Counted from the first letter of the stretch, positions 26,286 through 36,338 are shown. The stretch is DNA of 64,000 nucleotides from Colwellia psychrerythraea (GCF_000764185.1 NZ_JQEC01000075.1:84697-148696), one strand, 5' to 3'. Notes: a model not told the origin generated them from the letters alone. Numbers and translations: made by a program.

Positions 26286-27551
26286 TTATCCCTCTTCGCA
26301 CATCAGTAAATAACGCTGCACAGCCATTGCTCTACTCTCCCATGACTCATCGATGACCGAATTTTTCCTCGACTGCTTAATTTGAGTTATGGCGAGTAAG
26401 TCACTTATATTTTCAAGCTTGTCAAAATTAATGGCCGGTACTATTTCAGCATTGGCGAGTAATATCGCTTGATAAAATGGTTTGGCTGCGTCTGCTATTT
26501 GCAGATATTTTCGATAGCCATTTAAAGCATTAAAATCAGTGGTAACTATTGGTGTGCCACTCGCTAAGTACTCTCTTAATTTCAAAGGGTTACACATTTG
26601 GATTTGTTTATTATTGACAAAGGGTAGGATAGCAACGTTCCAGTTTTGTATGTACTTAGGTAAGTCAGTATGGGGCTTAGTTCCTAGAAAATAGACATTG
26701 GAAAACTGCTCAAGTTTATCAACATCGCAGTCAATTTTACCGATAAAAACAAATCGCCAATGTGGCAGCGCCTTAATTGTTTGAACTAATAAATCTTGAT
26801 CTAACCAGTTTGAAATGCTGCCGTAAAAGCCCGCGATAGGTCTACCTAATGGTAAATCACCAGGAATACTATTTACCTGCTTACTAAACAGGGAAAAGTT
26901 TACGCCATGGGGAATATTGACTGCTTTACTGCTAGGGAACTTACCGAGTAACTTTTCACTAGCAGTAAAGATATAGCTAGATTTTTTAATTAATTCCCCT
27001 TCCTTTTGTGATACAAATTGATGGTCAACACCAGCAAGGCTATTAAAGTCGTCACCGCAATAATACACACAAGGAGCTTTGTCAAAGAGTTCTAAATAAT
27101 CAACAGTGGTTGGCAATGATGCCCAAATAATGGCATCTGTTAGATCTAGCTTTTTACAGGCGAACTTAAGCTGCCACTTTAAAATAGTCTTACTCAGCTT
27201 TAAAGTAAACCAGTTGCTTGCACAGGGAAATACTAAAGGGTTAATGATGATGAATCGACTGTCATTATCGTTGTTGCTATTTTTATTACCCTCTTTAGTT
27301 TTATTACTCTTTTGTTGATCAACAATGAAAGATTTAACTTTGTTAAACATTCTGACCAAGTCATGCTGGGTTAGCCTTGGTTTTCTAAGGCCTATTGAAT
27401 TAAGCCAGATCACCGGCCTATTTTGGCCGAGTACTTTAACTATGTGCTGAGTTGAACTGGGATGCGCGCCCCAGTCTTCACCGAAAACAATCAAAGGTCT
27501 ATCTTTATTAGCAGCAACTGAAGGTGTTGAATTTCCTTTATAATCATTCAT
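26286..27551 (-). CDS. Glycosyltransferase, family 1/4-like
   Basis: This 421-residue GT-B fold protein probably adds a sugar in exopolysaccharide assembly. It begins with an N-terminal domain containing RPLIVFGEDWGAHPSSTQHI. The C-terminal nucleotide-sugar domain has GRPIAGFYGSISNWLDQ, PHWRFVFIGKID and FLGTKPHTDLPKYIQNWNV, then NPLKLREYLASGTPIVTT, which holds the E-x7-type signature of these enzymes. The ATG at 27551 is preferred over an in-frame TTG at 27566 because GAGG lies 9 nt ahead. The gene overlaps the acyltransferase gene by 8 nt, which indicates translational coupling. It is the last gene of the glmS unit. Sugar specificity cannot be read. Confidence 0.83.
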   Translation of the reverse strand: MNDYKGNSTPSVAANKDRPLIVFGEDWGAHPSSTQHIVKVLGQNRPVIWLNSIGLRKPRLTQHDLVRMFNKVKSFIVDQQKSNKTKEGNKNSNNDNDSRFIIINPLVFPCASNWFTLKLSKTILKWQLKFACKKLDLTDAIIWASLPTTVDYLELFDKAPCVYYCGDDFNSLAGVDHQFVSQKEGELIKKSSYIFTASEKLLGKFPSSKAVNIPHGVNFSLFSKQVNSIPGDLPLGRPIAGFYGSISNWLDQDLLVQTIKALPHWRFVFIGKIDCDVDKLEQFSNVYFLGTKPHTDLPKYIQNWNVAILPFVNNKQIQMCNPLKLREYLASGTPIVTTDFNALNGYRKYLQIADAAKPFYQAILLANAEIVPAINFDKLENISDLLAITQIKQSRKNSVIDESWESRAMAVQRYLLMCEEG

Positions 27552-28272
27552 GACTTTCATCCTCAATTGATTTCAAAATTTTTGCTGGTACTCCGCCAGC
27601 TAAGACATAGCTAGGCAAACTCTTAGTGACAACACTACCTGCAGCAACGATAGTGCCACGGCCAATGGTTACCCCTGGCATTACTTTTACCCCAGTTGCT
27701 AACCAAACGTCGTCTTCTAAAATAATATCACCAACTTGTGATTCTTCATCGGGTTTTCCTAAAGCGCGTAACTCGGCATTTACAGGGTGTCCAGGATAAC
27801 CTGCTAAATAACAATCTCCGGCTATACGCACATTATTACCAATGATAATAGTCTTACCTACCGAGATAGAGGTACGCCAGGCAATGCCTACATTATCACC
27901 AATGATTAGTTGCGGGATGTACTGGCCAACAGCACGGCCACTTATTGTGGTCATGGCTGCCAATCTGACTCTATCCCCCATAACAATGTCTAAACTGCCA
28001 ATTACTACAGGCAAACCGCCATATAAATAAAGCTGTTTGGGGTTGTTTTTAAGCCTTGATTTAAGTAAAGGTGTGTAATAAATGATGCGCAGTACATCAC
28101 TAATCGTCTGTTTTAATACTAAGTGAATAAAATAAAGTAATTTAAAGACGACAGGGATATTCGGCATCTCTATGGTTTTAATTTTAAACCATAATTTTTT
28201 AATCAACAGGGCTAAAAAACTGTCACTGGTTTTAGCCCATTGCTTGGCGTGATTTATGTTAAATGTATTCAT
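27544..28272 (-). CDS. Hexapeptide-repeat acyltransferase
   Basis: This 242-residue left-handed beta-helix acetyltransferase is of the NodL/WcaF/LacA type and probably O-acetylates a sugar of the exopolysaccharide. After about 90 residues with a hydrophobic N-terminal part, it has repeated hexapeptide units: IVMGDRVRLA, LIIGDNVGIA, IIIGNNVRIA, then DIILEDDVWLATGVKVMPGVTIGRGTIVAAGSVV, the typical C-terminal cap. It overlaps the end of glmS by 4 nt (ATGA) and the next glycosyltransferase by 8 nt. The acyl donor and target are not visible. Confidence 0.88.
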   Translation of the reverse strand: MNTFNINHAKQWAKTSDSFLALLIKKLWFKIKTIEMPNIPVVFKLLYFIHLVLKQTISDVLRIIYYTPLLKSRLKNNPKQLYLYGGLPVVIGSLDIVMGDRVRLAAMTTISGRAVGQYIPQLIIGDNVGIAWRTSISVGKTIIIGNNVRIAGDCYLAGYPGHPVNAELRALGKPDEESQVGDIILEDDVWLATGVKVMPGVTIGRGTIVAAGSVVTKSLPSYVLAGGVPAKILKSIEDESHE

Positions 28273-30065
28273 TCGACTGTCACCGATTTAGCTAAATTTC
28301 TAGGTTGGTCAACATTTTTTCCTAACATCTGAGCGCTGTATAAAGCGAGTAGTTGCATGGGGATAACGCTGATTATGGGTAGAATGGACTCTGGTATTGA
28401 TGGTAATTCAAAGAATTCATCCTCTTTTATGGTGATATGCTGGCGTATACTCTTATCACCAATAATAAACAGAGGTGCATTGCGCGCTTGTACTTCTTGA
28501 ATATTTGAAAGCAATTTATCAGTCAGGCTATTTTTAGGGGCTATGACCAGTACTGGCATATTTTCATCAAGTAAGGCTATAGGGCCGTGTTTTAATTCAC
28601 CTGCGGCATAAGCCTCTGCATGAATGTAGCTGATCTCTTTGAGCTTCAGCGCACCTTCTTGTGCAATCGCGGTGAGTGCACCACGACCAAGAAAAAGGAT
28701 GTTTTTATAGTTAGACAACTTTTTAGCCATCATTTTCATTTCAGTACAGCGTTGTAAAACTTTCTCCATGATAGAGGGCAATTGCAGAAAGCTTTGTGTT
28801 AATTGGGCTAATTCAGTCTCCTCTATAAATGCTCTTTGTTGTGCTGCTTCAACAGCCATTTTATAAAATATTGCTAACTGACAAGTAAACGCTTTGGTTG
28901 AAGCAACACCAATTTCAGGACCGGCGTAAATTTCAAAAGTAAAATTTGCCTCTCGCGCTATGCTGCTATTAGCCACATTAACTAATGCCAGTGTTTGTGC
29001 TTTTTTACTTTTGGCATAACGTAATGCTGCTAGCGTGTCCGCTGTTTCTCCAGATTGAGAGACAAAAATAGACAATTCATTATTGGAGACGATAGGTGAG
29101 CGATAACGATATTCTGAGGCTATATCTATTTCAACTGAAATATTGGCATACTTTTCAAACCAAGATTTTGCCACTGAGGCTGCATAATATGAAGTGCCAC
29201 AAGCAATAATGGTGATCTTATTCAAGCTGTTAAAATTAATGATTGAATATTCACTGCTTTGATTAGTAACTGACAGTCTTTTAAGTAAATCTACTTGCTC
29301 AAAGATTTCTTTCTCCATGAAAGAGCTATGCTCTCCCTTTGACACAACCTTTGCACATTGTTTGTTAGCAATATAATGAATCTCCTTATTGGTAGAGCTA
29401 TTACAAAGTTTTATTTCATGACTGTTTAATTTTATTAATTCATTATCTTTAGGGTAATAGATTTTACCGCTATCAGTGCCTAAAGCCATGGCATCTGAGG
29501 CCATATAAGCACCATTATTACCTTGTGATATCACTAAAGGACTATCTTTTTTAACTGCATAAAGATTACTACTGACACCATTGATTAGCACACCAAGGGC
29601 ATAACTGCCTTTTAATTGGCTGATGGTTTTCTCAATAGCTTGTTCTTCAGTCATTTGCTGACCGAGATAATGATTTATTAAATGAGGAATTACTTCGCTA
29701 TCAGTTGAACTATTAAAGTGATGGCCCCATTGCATTAATTGTTGTTTTAGCTGTAGGTAGTTTTCGATAATTCCATTGTGAACAACGGATACTTGGCCAC
29801 ATTGATGAGGATGGGCATTGGTTACATTAGCTCTGCCGTGTGTTGCCCAACGGGTATGACCTATGCAACAATCACCATCAATAGATTGCATTGATAATCT
29901 TTGTTTTAAGTTGCTAAGTTTGCCTTGTGCTTTAATTGTTTGAATTTCATTATTAGATAATATTGAAATACCAGATGAGTCATAACCGCGATACTCAAGT
30001 CTGCCAAGACCTTCTAATACTGGTTTTATTGCTGATTCTGCTACTGCCCCAATAATTCCACACAT
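28269..30065 (-). CDS. glmS: Glutamine-fructose-6-phosphate aminotransferase
   Basis: GlmS makes glucosamine 6-phosphate from fructose 6-phosphate and glutamine, the entry to UDP-GlcNAc. The 598-residue protein has the N-terminal nucleophile Cys2 (MCGIIGAVAE), the glutaminase motif EYRGYDSSG, HTRWATHG, and two SIS sugar-isomerase domains (TIIACGTSYYA, SQSGETADT, GRGALTAIAQEGALKLKE). It ends DQPRNLAKSVTVE, the conserved GlmS tail. E. coli GlmS is 609 residues. Location inside a polysaccharide locus rather than beside glmU suggests a dedicated copy feeding amino sugars to export (inference). A sigma-54-type promoter lies 42 nt upstream of the start. Confidence 0.95.
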   Translation of the reverse strand: MCGIIGAVAESAIKPVLEGLGRLEYRGYDSSGISILSNNEIQTIKAQGKLSNLKQRLSMQSIDGDCCIGHTRWATHGRANVTNAHPHQCGQVSVVHNGIIENYLQLKQQLMQWGHHFNSSTDSEVIPHLINHYLGQQMTEEQAIEKTISQLKGSYALGVLINGVSSNLYAVKKDSPLVISQGNNGAYMASDAMALGTDSGKIYYPKDNELIKLNSHEIKLCNSSTNKEIHYIANKQCAKVVSKGEHSSFMEKEIFEQVDLLKRLSVTNQSSEYSIINFNSLNKITIIACGTSYYAASVAKSWFEKYANISVEIDIASEYRYRSPIVSNNELSIFVSQSGETADTLAALRYAKSKKAQTLALVNVANSSIAREANFTFEIYAGPEIGVASTKAFTCQLAIFYKMAVEAAQQRAFIEETELAQLTQSFLQLPSIMEKVLQRCTEMKMMAKKLSNYKNILFLGRGALTAIAQEGALKLKEISYIHAEAYAAGELKHGPIALLDENMPVLVIAPKNSLTDKLLSNIQEVQARNAPLFIIGDKSIRQHITIKEDEFFELPSIPESILPIISVIPMQLLALYSAQMLGKNVDQPRNLAKSVTVE

Positions 30066-30106
30066 AACAACTACCTCTTTTATATTGTTTAGCTACTTTA
30101 TTGAGA

Positions 30107-30122
30107 TGCAGCTATCAGGCCA
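30107..30122 (-). promoter_or_regulatory. Sigma-54 promoter of the glmS unit
   Basis: The minus strand reads TGGCCTG-ATAG-CTGCA against consensus TGGCACG-N4-TTGCW. The invariant GG and GC have correct spacing. The predicted transcription start is about 30 nt before the glmS ATG. Confidence 0.7.
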
Positions 30123-30173
30123 GTTGTATATGTGCTTTAAAATCAATCGCTTAATGTGTTCTGTGGTTTTTTA

Positions 30174-30188
30174 TTTGCATATTGCAAA
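30174..30188. promoter_or_regulatory. Candidate enhancer-binding site upstream of glmS
   Basis: The palindrome TTTGCATATTGCAAA (half-site TTTGC, spacer 5, GCAAA) is centred about 85 nt upstream of the predicted start. Similar palindromes occur ahead of the other sigma-54 promoters of the locus. Confidence 0.55.
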
Positions 30189-30198
30189 GTGTGTTTTG

Positions 30199-31332
30199 CT
30201 AATTAGGAATGCATTTGAGAATCTGAGAATAGCAGCGTAAATGGCAATATTGTTGTGCGGAATGCTTTGCTTGTTGAGCAATTTTCAATAAATAAGTAGG
30301 ATCATTGATTAATCGGGTTAATGCTTGCACTAAACTTTCCATGTCATCTGGGTTATATTTAATACAGTCATATCCATCTGTAAGGTTTTGATCCCAATAA
30401 GCATTGTCGGCGGGTATTACGATGGCGAGTCCAGCAGCCATTGCTTCTAAAATCGACAGGCCAAAAGGTTCATGTTCTGAAGTGGAGATAAATACCGATG
30501 ATCGCGCTCTAATATCATTTAGATTTTTCGGATCTGCATACAAGTAAAGATTATCAACTTTAGCAAGGTGAGTTATATCAAAATAAGCATCGGTTTGGGG
30601 ATCAATATAACAAACGCTAGCAAAGTATTTATCAATATTTTTATGGTTGTTATTTAGTTCAGACACCGCAGAAATAAAGAGCTCCACCCGCTTCCACTTT
30701 AATAATGAGGCGGCCCACAAAAAACCTACTTTATCGCTATTTTTATTATGTGTATCTTTTGCTTTTATGGCGGAGCAGTTAATCCCATTGATAAAAGGTT
30801 TAAACTTTTTTTTAGTGATTTTTTCATTATTACTGTGGGATGTTAAAGTTTGTACAATAGAAGAGTGAGTGGAGGGTAGGTAAAACACCTGCTTTGCTCG
30901 TGTTAAGCCAAAACTTGAAACCTTAGAGTTAGCAATATTGCCTTGAACAAGCTGAACAATATCTATGTTAATGATTTCACTAAGAAGGTATAAAGAAAAA
31001 TCAACGCTTGGCCCGGAAAAACCGATAATCTTGGTAAATCTTTTAAGTCTTATCATATTGCTTAGTAAAGAAAATAAGTAAACAAAGTGCTTTAAAAAGA
31101 AGAGTATGCCAGTTGTTTTATTCTGTAGGTAACGAGGAGAGAACAAAGGCACGAAGTTGACATTAGTCTCGCAGGTGTTGCAACCATCGTAATCAGAACA
31201 CCATGACTCTTTGTCATTCGAAATAACCCATACCTCAATATTACGGGGTAATTCAGCAATTATTGTCTGCATGACTTTTTTAGACCCGCCCTTAAAAGGC
31301 ACAGGATCATAAATTAATACACGTTTAATCAT
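30199..31332 (-). CDS. Glycosyltransferase, GT4-like
   Basis: This 377-residue GT-B glycosyltransferase begins MIKRVLIYDPVPFKGGSKKV, with a glycine-rich loop that contacts the acceptor side. In the C-terminal domain, KVGFLWAASLLKWKRVELFISA, YFDITHLAKVDNLYLYAD and STSEHEPFGLSILEAMAAGLAIV give the nucleotide-sugar-binding E-x7-E motif (EHEPFGLSILE). It overlaps the preceding glycosyltransferase gene by 8 nt, so it belongs to that transcription unit. It is the last gene of that unit, just upstream of the glmS control region. Its sugar is unknown. Confidence 0.85.
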   Translation of the reverse strand: MIKRVLIYDPVPFKGGSKKVMQTIIAELPRNIEVWVISNDKESWCSDYDGCNTCETNVNFVPLFSPRYLQNKTTGILFFLKHFVYLFSLLSNMIRLKRFTKIIGFSGPSVDFSLYLLSEIINIDIVQLVQGNIANSKVSSFGLTRAKQVFYLPSTHSSIVQTLTSHSNNEKITKKKFKPFINGINCSAIKAKDTHNKNSDKVGFLWAASLLKWKRVELFISAVSELNNNHKNIDKYFASVCYIDPQTDAYFDITHLAKVDNLYLYADPKNLNDIRARSSVFISTSEHEPFGLSILEAMAAGLAIVIPADNAYWDQNLTDGYDCIKYNPDDMESLVQALTRLINDPTYLLKIAQQAKHSAQQYCHLRCYSQILKCIPN

Positions 31333-32602
31333 GACTCTTTCCCCATGAAAACTTCATTGTCAGAAATTTATAGCCTTTAGTTAAGGCCTTGCTTAAAAAG
31401 GCTATAAATAATGTTTTAACATGCAAAAAAATAGTGGCCATCACATTGCGCTGGCTTTTATGATGCAACAAGCTTTGATAGGCAAGATTGAAGGCAATAA
31501 ATTGCTGCTCTAAAGAGAAAGACTGCTTTATATGTTTTTGGGCATTGTCAGCGAGTTTCTTTCTTAAAGAGGGTATTTCAATTAAGGACCTTATCGCGTT
31601 AACCAGTTCATCGCTATTGTTGGGCGAAACTAAAAGCGCATTTTCTTGATGGTTATATATTTCATTAATACCAGCAATATTACTGGTAATAATGGGCAGT
31701 TTAGCCAAACTTGCTTCGGCCAACGTTAGACCAAAAACCTCTTCAGCAGGCACTGAAATAAAACAATCGGCATTGCTTGAGTATATTTCAGCTACCTCAT
31801 CGCTAGCGGGAAAGAATTTAACGCTATTATTTAAATTTAACTGAGCGACTAAATGCACTAACTTGGTTTTTTCACAACCAGAGCCAAAAATGGCAAGTTT
31901 TACCTGATAATCTTTTGTTAACTTCTCGATAGCATACAATAATACATTTACTCGTTTTCTAGAGATTAATGAGCCCATATATAAGATGACAAAGTCATCT
32001 TCTTTTGCTGAGAGTTCAGCTCTAAGGTCACGTGGAGTTGAACTCAGTACTCGTTTGGGCTCAATACCATTATAAATCACCTCGACTCGCTGGTTTATAA
32101 ATTCATCTTGTTTAAATAACGCAGTGACTGATTGGCTGACACCTATGACGCTATCAGCGCCGTGGAACAATAAGGTTAACCGGTCTCTATACATATACCG
32201 TGCATGTAAATGTAGCAATAAAGGCGTAGCAGTATATTTGCAAACAGGTACCATCCATTGACAGGGCGCGCCGTTGTTACAGTGCACTAAAGAGATTTTA
32301 TAATCTGTTATTAATTTTCTGGCTTTAGCCAATAATTTGAAAAACTGTATGAAGTTCCATCGAGGCAGAGTCCAATAACCAAGGCATACAAAGTTGTCTA
32401 AGATAACGTCAATACCCAAACACTTAGCCTTTTTTGCTAAAACCTCACTATTACACCAAAGTACAGGTGCGTAATGGCCTGATTTTGCTGATTTAAGTAA
32501 ATCTAGTAGCACTATTTCACTGCCTCGAAGCCAGTTTTCGCCATAGTGAACATATAAAACCCGAGTTCTAACTCCTTTTCCCTGTGTTATATTTTCTGAC
32601 AT
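31325..32602 (-). CDS. Glycosyltransferase, GT4-like
   Basis: This 425-residue GT-B enzyme has an N-terminal acceptor domain (VLYVHYGENWLRGSEIVLLDLL) and a GT4 donor domain with FVILYMGSLISRKRVNVLLYA and FISVPAEEVFGLTLAEASLAKLPIITS, the E-x7-E signature. The last 50 residues contain a hydrophobic, basic amphipathic segment that may hold it at the membrane. A strong GAGGAGG ribosome site precedes the ATG at 32602. It lies between the Wzy-like gene and the next glycosyltransferase. Specificity is not inferable. Confidence 0.85.
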   Translation of the reverse strand: MSENITQGKGVRTRVLYVHYGENWLRGSEIVLLDLLKSAKSGHYAPVLWCNSEVLAKKAKCLGIDVILDNFVCLGYWTLPRWNFIQFFKLLAKARKLITDYKISLVHCNNGAPCQWMVPVCKYTATPLLLHLHARYMYRDRLTLLFHGADSVIGVSQSVTALFKQDEFINQRVEVIYNGIEPKRVLSSTPRDLRAELSAKEDDFVILYMGSLISRKRVNVLLYAIEKLTKDYQVKLAIFGSGCEKTKLVHLVAQLNLNNSVKFFPASDEVAEIYSSNADCFISVPAEEVFGLTLAEASLAKLPIITSNIAGINEIYNHQENALLVSPNNSDELVNAIRSLIEIPSLRKKLADNAQKHIKQSFSLEQQFIAFNLAYQSLLHHKSQRNVMATIFLHVKTLFIAFLSKALTKGYKFLTMKFSWGKSHD

Positions 32603-32627
32603 ATGACCTCCTCATATTTTCAACTAC

Positions 32628-33977
32628 TCATAGTTGGTTCTTTGATTGCAGATAACGATTCAAGGCGATAACTAAGGCCACTTGCAGGTAGATTGGCCAA
32701 ATAAAACCTTGTGTCAAGAAGGTTCCTGAAACGATAAAGCCAATAATACCGGCGGGAGCTGCATTTAAAGCAACCCGTATGCCAGGGGTATGATGTTCAG
32801 TCTTGATTGTTTTCAACATTTTTAAAGACATCAGTAGGGTACTGACAATTAACGAAACGAAAAGGATAAAGCCAACAAAACCAGACTCTGCCAATACGCC
32901 GAACCAAGTGGAATGTACAGCGTGATTTAAGCCATCCCAATGAGTGCTGTAAGAAAAGTAATTATAATAAAAGTTATTAATTCCTACGCCAAAAATAGGA
33001 TTGTCTAGAGCCATATTCCATGCAGCTTCCCATGCATACAAGCGGCCCATTGCTGATTCATCTATGCCTTCTTCTGCTGCGCCGCCTGATGCTCTATCGC
33101 TAATGCCAGCAACAATAAATAAAATCATCATTGAAATAGCGCCACCAGAAAATAATAAGACCTTTGAACGTATACGGTTATAAGCGAATAAGCTTATTAC
33201 GGCTAAAAAACCCAATAAACCACCGCGGCTTTGGGTGGCAAGTAATGCATAAAGTAAAATGCAAAAAGTACTAAAGCTAAAAAATCGTTCAAACTTAGAA
33301 AGTGATTTCTCTAGAAATGTGGCTATAGCAAAAGCCATGGGATACAAGAGGACCAAGGCTAAATCATTTGGATCGCCAAGTAATGAACCGATATCTCGGC
33401 CTATGGTGACCCTAGAGCCTTCCACTAAGCCAATATTATTTAATTTGTTATACAAGGCAATTATACCTACACAGGCACCAGAAAAAATAAATACCCGGCT
33501 AGCGGTGATAAAGTGACTTTCTTGACGCATCATCCAGGCAACAATAAAGGTAATTAATATTATTTTGCTGTAAACACCAGTCCAAGAATTTTTGGCTACT
33601 GCGACATTACTAGCAAAGGGGATTGCAATTGTTACCAGTAAAAAAAATAGTATTAAAAAGGTAAATTGTGGACACCAGTAAGGGTTAAGGTTTTTGCTTA
33701 TAGTTGCCCGTAAAAAGATAACAAATAGTGCTGATAGAGCCAGTAATAAAGGTAACTTTAAGGGTTCTAAAAAAGGAAATACTTCATGAATCCGAAAAAA
33801 AGAAAAAACGACAAATGCTAACACAATATAAAATGAGAAGTTGACCATACCCCATAGCGCAAAGGGAATTAAACCTATAACAATAAAGATTAACGGGTGA
33901 GGAAAAATATATAGCGCTAATGTCGTTAGCATTAGGGTAATTATCATACTCGTCATGTTTATCGGGGTATAAATCAT
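32628..33977 (-). CDS. Wzy-like polysaccharide polymerase / O-antigen ligase family
   Basis: This 449-residue integral membrane protein has about ten to twelve hydrophobic helices. It carries the Wzy_C/O-antigen-ligase family region, seen in RVTIGRDIGSLLGDPNDLALVL, the large periplasmic loop AMGRLYAWEAAWNMALDNPIFGVG-type segment and HAVHSTWFGVLAESGFVGF, with the conserved loop His and Arg residues. It would polymerise lipid-linked repeat units in the periplasm or ligate glycans to an acceptor. Given Wzx and Wzz-like partners in the locus, polymerase is the likelier role. It sits 8 nt downstream of the flippase gene. Confidence 0.82.
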   Translation of the reverse strand: MIYTPINMTSMIITLMLTTLALYIFPHPLIFIVIGLIPFALWGMVNFSFYIVLAFVVFSFFRIHEVFPFLEPLKLPLLLALSALFVIFLRATISKNLNPYWCPQFTFLILFFLLVTIAIPFASNVAVAKNSWTGVYSKIILITFIVAWMMRQESHFITASRVFIFSGACVGIIALYNKLNNIGLVEGSRVTIGRDIGSLLGDPNDLALVLLYPMAFAIATFLEKSLSKFERFFSFSTFCILLYALLATQSRGGLLGFLAVISLFAYNRIRSKVLLFSGGAISMMILFIVAGISDRASGGAAEEGIDESAMGRLYAWEAAWNMALDNPIFGVGINNFYYNYFSYSTHWDGLNHAVHSTWFGVLAESGFVGFILFVSLIVSTLLMSLKMLKTIKTEHHTPGIRVALNAAPAGIIGFIVSGTFLTQGFIWPIYLQVALVIALNRYLQSKNQL

Positions 33978-33985
33978 AGGTAGCC

Positions 33986-35308
33986 TTAGCTCATTTGCCC
34001 AAACCAGGTGGCGACAACTGCGGCGCTAATTGCAGGGTACAGATATGCAAACTTGTACGGCAAGTAGATCTTTTGTTGACTGTAGTAGTAGAAAAGTCCC
34101 ATGCGTATAACATTTGCAGCAATAAGCGCGATAAGTGCGCCTTCAATCATAAATAGCGGCACTAACACGACCAGTAAAAGGCCGCCAATACCACTGGAAG
34201 CAAGATTAATATTCATTTGCAAGCGGGTACTTTTCTCGACAAAACAACCCAAATTTAATAAATCGGCCAGCATTTTAAATAAGGTGCAAAGCAGTAACCA
34301 AGGTAAGATAGCAATAGCACCATGGTAAGCTGTAGGTGTTAAATGTTGTATGAGTAACGGGCCGATTAAGCCTAGGCCACCACATAAAAGCACTGAAATG
34401 ATGGCACCAAGCACAGCAAAGTGTGCATTTATATTTTTACCATCGTGTTCTTTAAGTACTGAGAATCTTTTAGGAAACCACCATAAGGTAAAAGGCTGAA
34501 TAAGCAGGGTAGGCACTAAAGCGAACTTTATGGCAATAGCATACGCGGCAATTTGAGTGGCACCAAAGTGTTCAGCGAGTAACCAGCGGTCCATACCTGA
34601 TAAAGTAAAGGTCGCAGCGCCACCAATAAAAATAGGACCGGCATAATAAATTATTTTTTTTATATTACTTATAACATCAGTAATGGAGAAACGGACTTGA
34701 ATTTCTTTTAATTGAATAACACATAAAATTATTGCAACAATTACTGAGGATACTGCGCCTGAAGCTAAAATACTGGTGATGCCCCAACCATTGATTAACC
34801 AATAAAAAGTGAGTGAAACTTGAAGTACTACTTTTAGTATCGAAATAATGAAAAATAATCCTGCTCGTTCAGTAATGCGTAACCAGGCTAATGGAATATT
34901 TATTAAACCACCGACAGACAGTGCTACGCCAAGTAAATAAAGTTCATTTTCGGTTATATCACCCGGTAAAAAAGGCAGTAAATCTTTAGAATAAAAGTGG
35001 AAAATAGCATAGGAAATAATGGCAATAATGGCAGCCACTAATAAACACTCTGCAGCATGACGTTGCTTTTTTTCAATGCTATCGGCTAAACCGACAAACC
35101 GGTATAAAGCTTCGACTAAACCAAAGCCTAAAACGATAGAGACAATATTAGAAAATACTACCAGAACCTCGAGTCGACCATATTCAGTCGGCATTAAATA
35201 ACTGGTATAAATAGGTAGCATAATTAAAGAAATGCCTTTCATCAGAAAAATACTAAGACCATAAAGTGCGGATTGATTTAATAGGTTTTTATATCGATTA
35301 TTTAGCAT
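33986..35308 (-). CDS. Wzx-type oligosaccharide flippase
   Basis: This 440-residue polytopic protein of the MATE/MVF polysaccharide-exporter superfamily has about twelve helices. It begins MLNNRYKNLLNQSALYGLSIFLMKGISLIMLPIYTSYL, with the typical first-helix sequence including PIYT and the LMPTEYGRLEVL loop. It would move undecaprenyl-linked repeat units across the inner membrane. GGAGG lies 5 nt ahead of the ATG, and the gene overlaps the preceding glycosyltransferase gene by 11 nt. With the neighbouring Wzy-like and Wzz-like proteins this marks a Wzx/Wzy-dependent export pathway. Confidence 0.88.
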   Translation of the reverse strand: MLNNRYKNLLNQSALYGLSIFLMKGISLIMLPIYTSYLMPTEYGRLEVLVVFSNIVSIVLGFGLVEALYRFVGLADSIEKKQRHAAECLLVAAIIAIISYAIFHFYSKDLLPFLPGDITENELYLLGVALSVGGLINIPLAWLRITERAGLFFIISILKVVLQVSLTFYWLINGWGITSILASGAVSSVIVAIILCVIQLKEIQVRFSITDVISNIKKIIYYAGPIFIGGAATFTLSGMDRWLLAEHFGATQIAAYAIAIKFALVPTLLIQPFTLWWFPKRFSVLKEHDGKNINAHFAVLGAIISVLLCGGLGLIGPLLIQHLTPTAYHGAIAILPWLLLCTLFKMLADLLNLGCFVEKSTRLQMNINLASSGIGGLLLVVLVPLFMIEGALIALIAANVIRMGLFYYYSQQKIYLPYKFAYLYPAISAAVVATWFGQMS

Positions 35309-36338
35309 GTGAACCTCCTATTAACGCTTTACGATAAACATTAAATATCTGAGGAATAACGGCGTTACAAGAAAAATTATTTCTAATATGTAAATATCCG
35401 AATAAGGACATTTTACTTCGTTGTGTCTGCGATAACGTCTGACCCTGTTTAATTGACTCAATAAAATCCTGTTCGTTAAATGGCGCAATTAACCAGCCAC
35501 TAAGGTCATTAATTACCACTGATGCTATGCCACCAATATCAAAACTAATGACTGGAATCCCCCTGACTAGAGCCTCAATCGCTACTAATGGTAAACCCTC
35601 TTCACGACTGGTAATGCATAACAGGCTTATCTTTGGCCAGTGGGGGATCATCGACGTGACATGGCCGACTAATTCCACGTTGTCAGAAGCTGTAGCGGTT
35701 ATTTCATCGGACATTGGACCATCGCCATATATCGAAAAAGAGTATTGGGGTAATTGCTTGGCTAACCGAAGAAACACATCAGGACCTTTTTCAAAACTTA
35801 AGCGACCGACAAAAGCTACTTGTGTTGCCGGCACCGTTGTCTTAAATGATTGTGTGGGTAACTCAACAAAATTTTGGATTACATCGGCAGTTAAATTAGC
35901 GGATTTTTTGATTTGCTCAGAGACACAGATACAAGGAGATAAATGAGCGGTTATACGGTCTAGCCATGAATATAATCTAATTTTAATGTTGCCTTTCTCG
36001 CCTGAATGAAAGGTAGATACGACGGCTTTCTTGGCTAATTTGCAGCTGATTCGACCAATAATTCCAGCTTTATAACCATGTGTGTGCACAAGATTAATAT
36101 TCGACTTTTTTAATAAGTTAAAAAATGTATTAAAACCGCCATCTAGTTTTACTAATCTCGAACGAAGAAATTGTTCAGATTCAAATACAGGGTGTTCACC
36201 ATAATTATTTAATAAAATAATTTGCACATGATGACCCGATTTATGAAGGCCTTTAGCAAGGTTGGCAACATGGGTTTCTATGCCGCCATAATCTTTACTA
36301 TCAAGCAATAACGCTATTTTTAGATTTTCTGTCGTCAT
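35298..36338 (-). CDS. Glycosyltransferase, GT4 family
   Basis: This 346-residue GT-B transferase has an N-terminal domain starting KIALLLDSKDYGGIETHVANLAKGL, including the G-G-I-E-T loop of GT4 enzymes, and LVHTHGYKAGIIGR. The donor domain has VAFVGRLSFEKGPDVFLRLAK, FSIYGDGPM and CITSREEGLPLVAIEALVRGIPVIS, with the E-x7-E signature. It is the first gene of the glycosyltransferase-wzx-wzy unit, 35 nt downstream of a sigma-54-type promoter. Confidence 0.88.
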   Translation of the reverse strand: MTTENLKIALLLDSKDYGGIETHVANLAKGLHKSGHHVQIILLNNYGEHPVFESEQFLRSRLVKLDGGFNTFFNLLKKSNINLVHTHGYKAGIIGRISCKLAKKAVVSTFHSGEKGNIKIRLYSWLDRITAHLSPCICVSEQIKKSANLTADVIQNFVELPTQSFKTTVPATQVAFVGRLSFEKGPDVFLRLAKQLPQYSFSIYGDGPMSDEITATASDNVELVGHVTSMIPHWPKISLLCITSREEGLPLVAIEALVRGIPVISFDIGGIASVVINDLSGWLIAPFNEQDFIESIKQGQTLSQTQRSKMSLFGYLHIRNNFSCNAVIPQIFNVYRKALIGGSHAK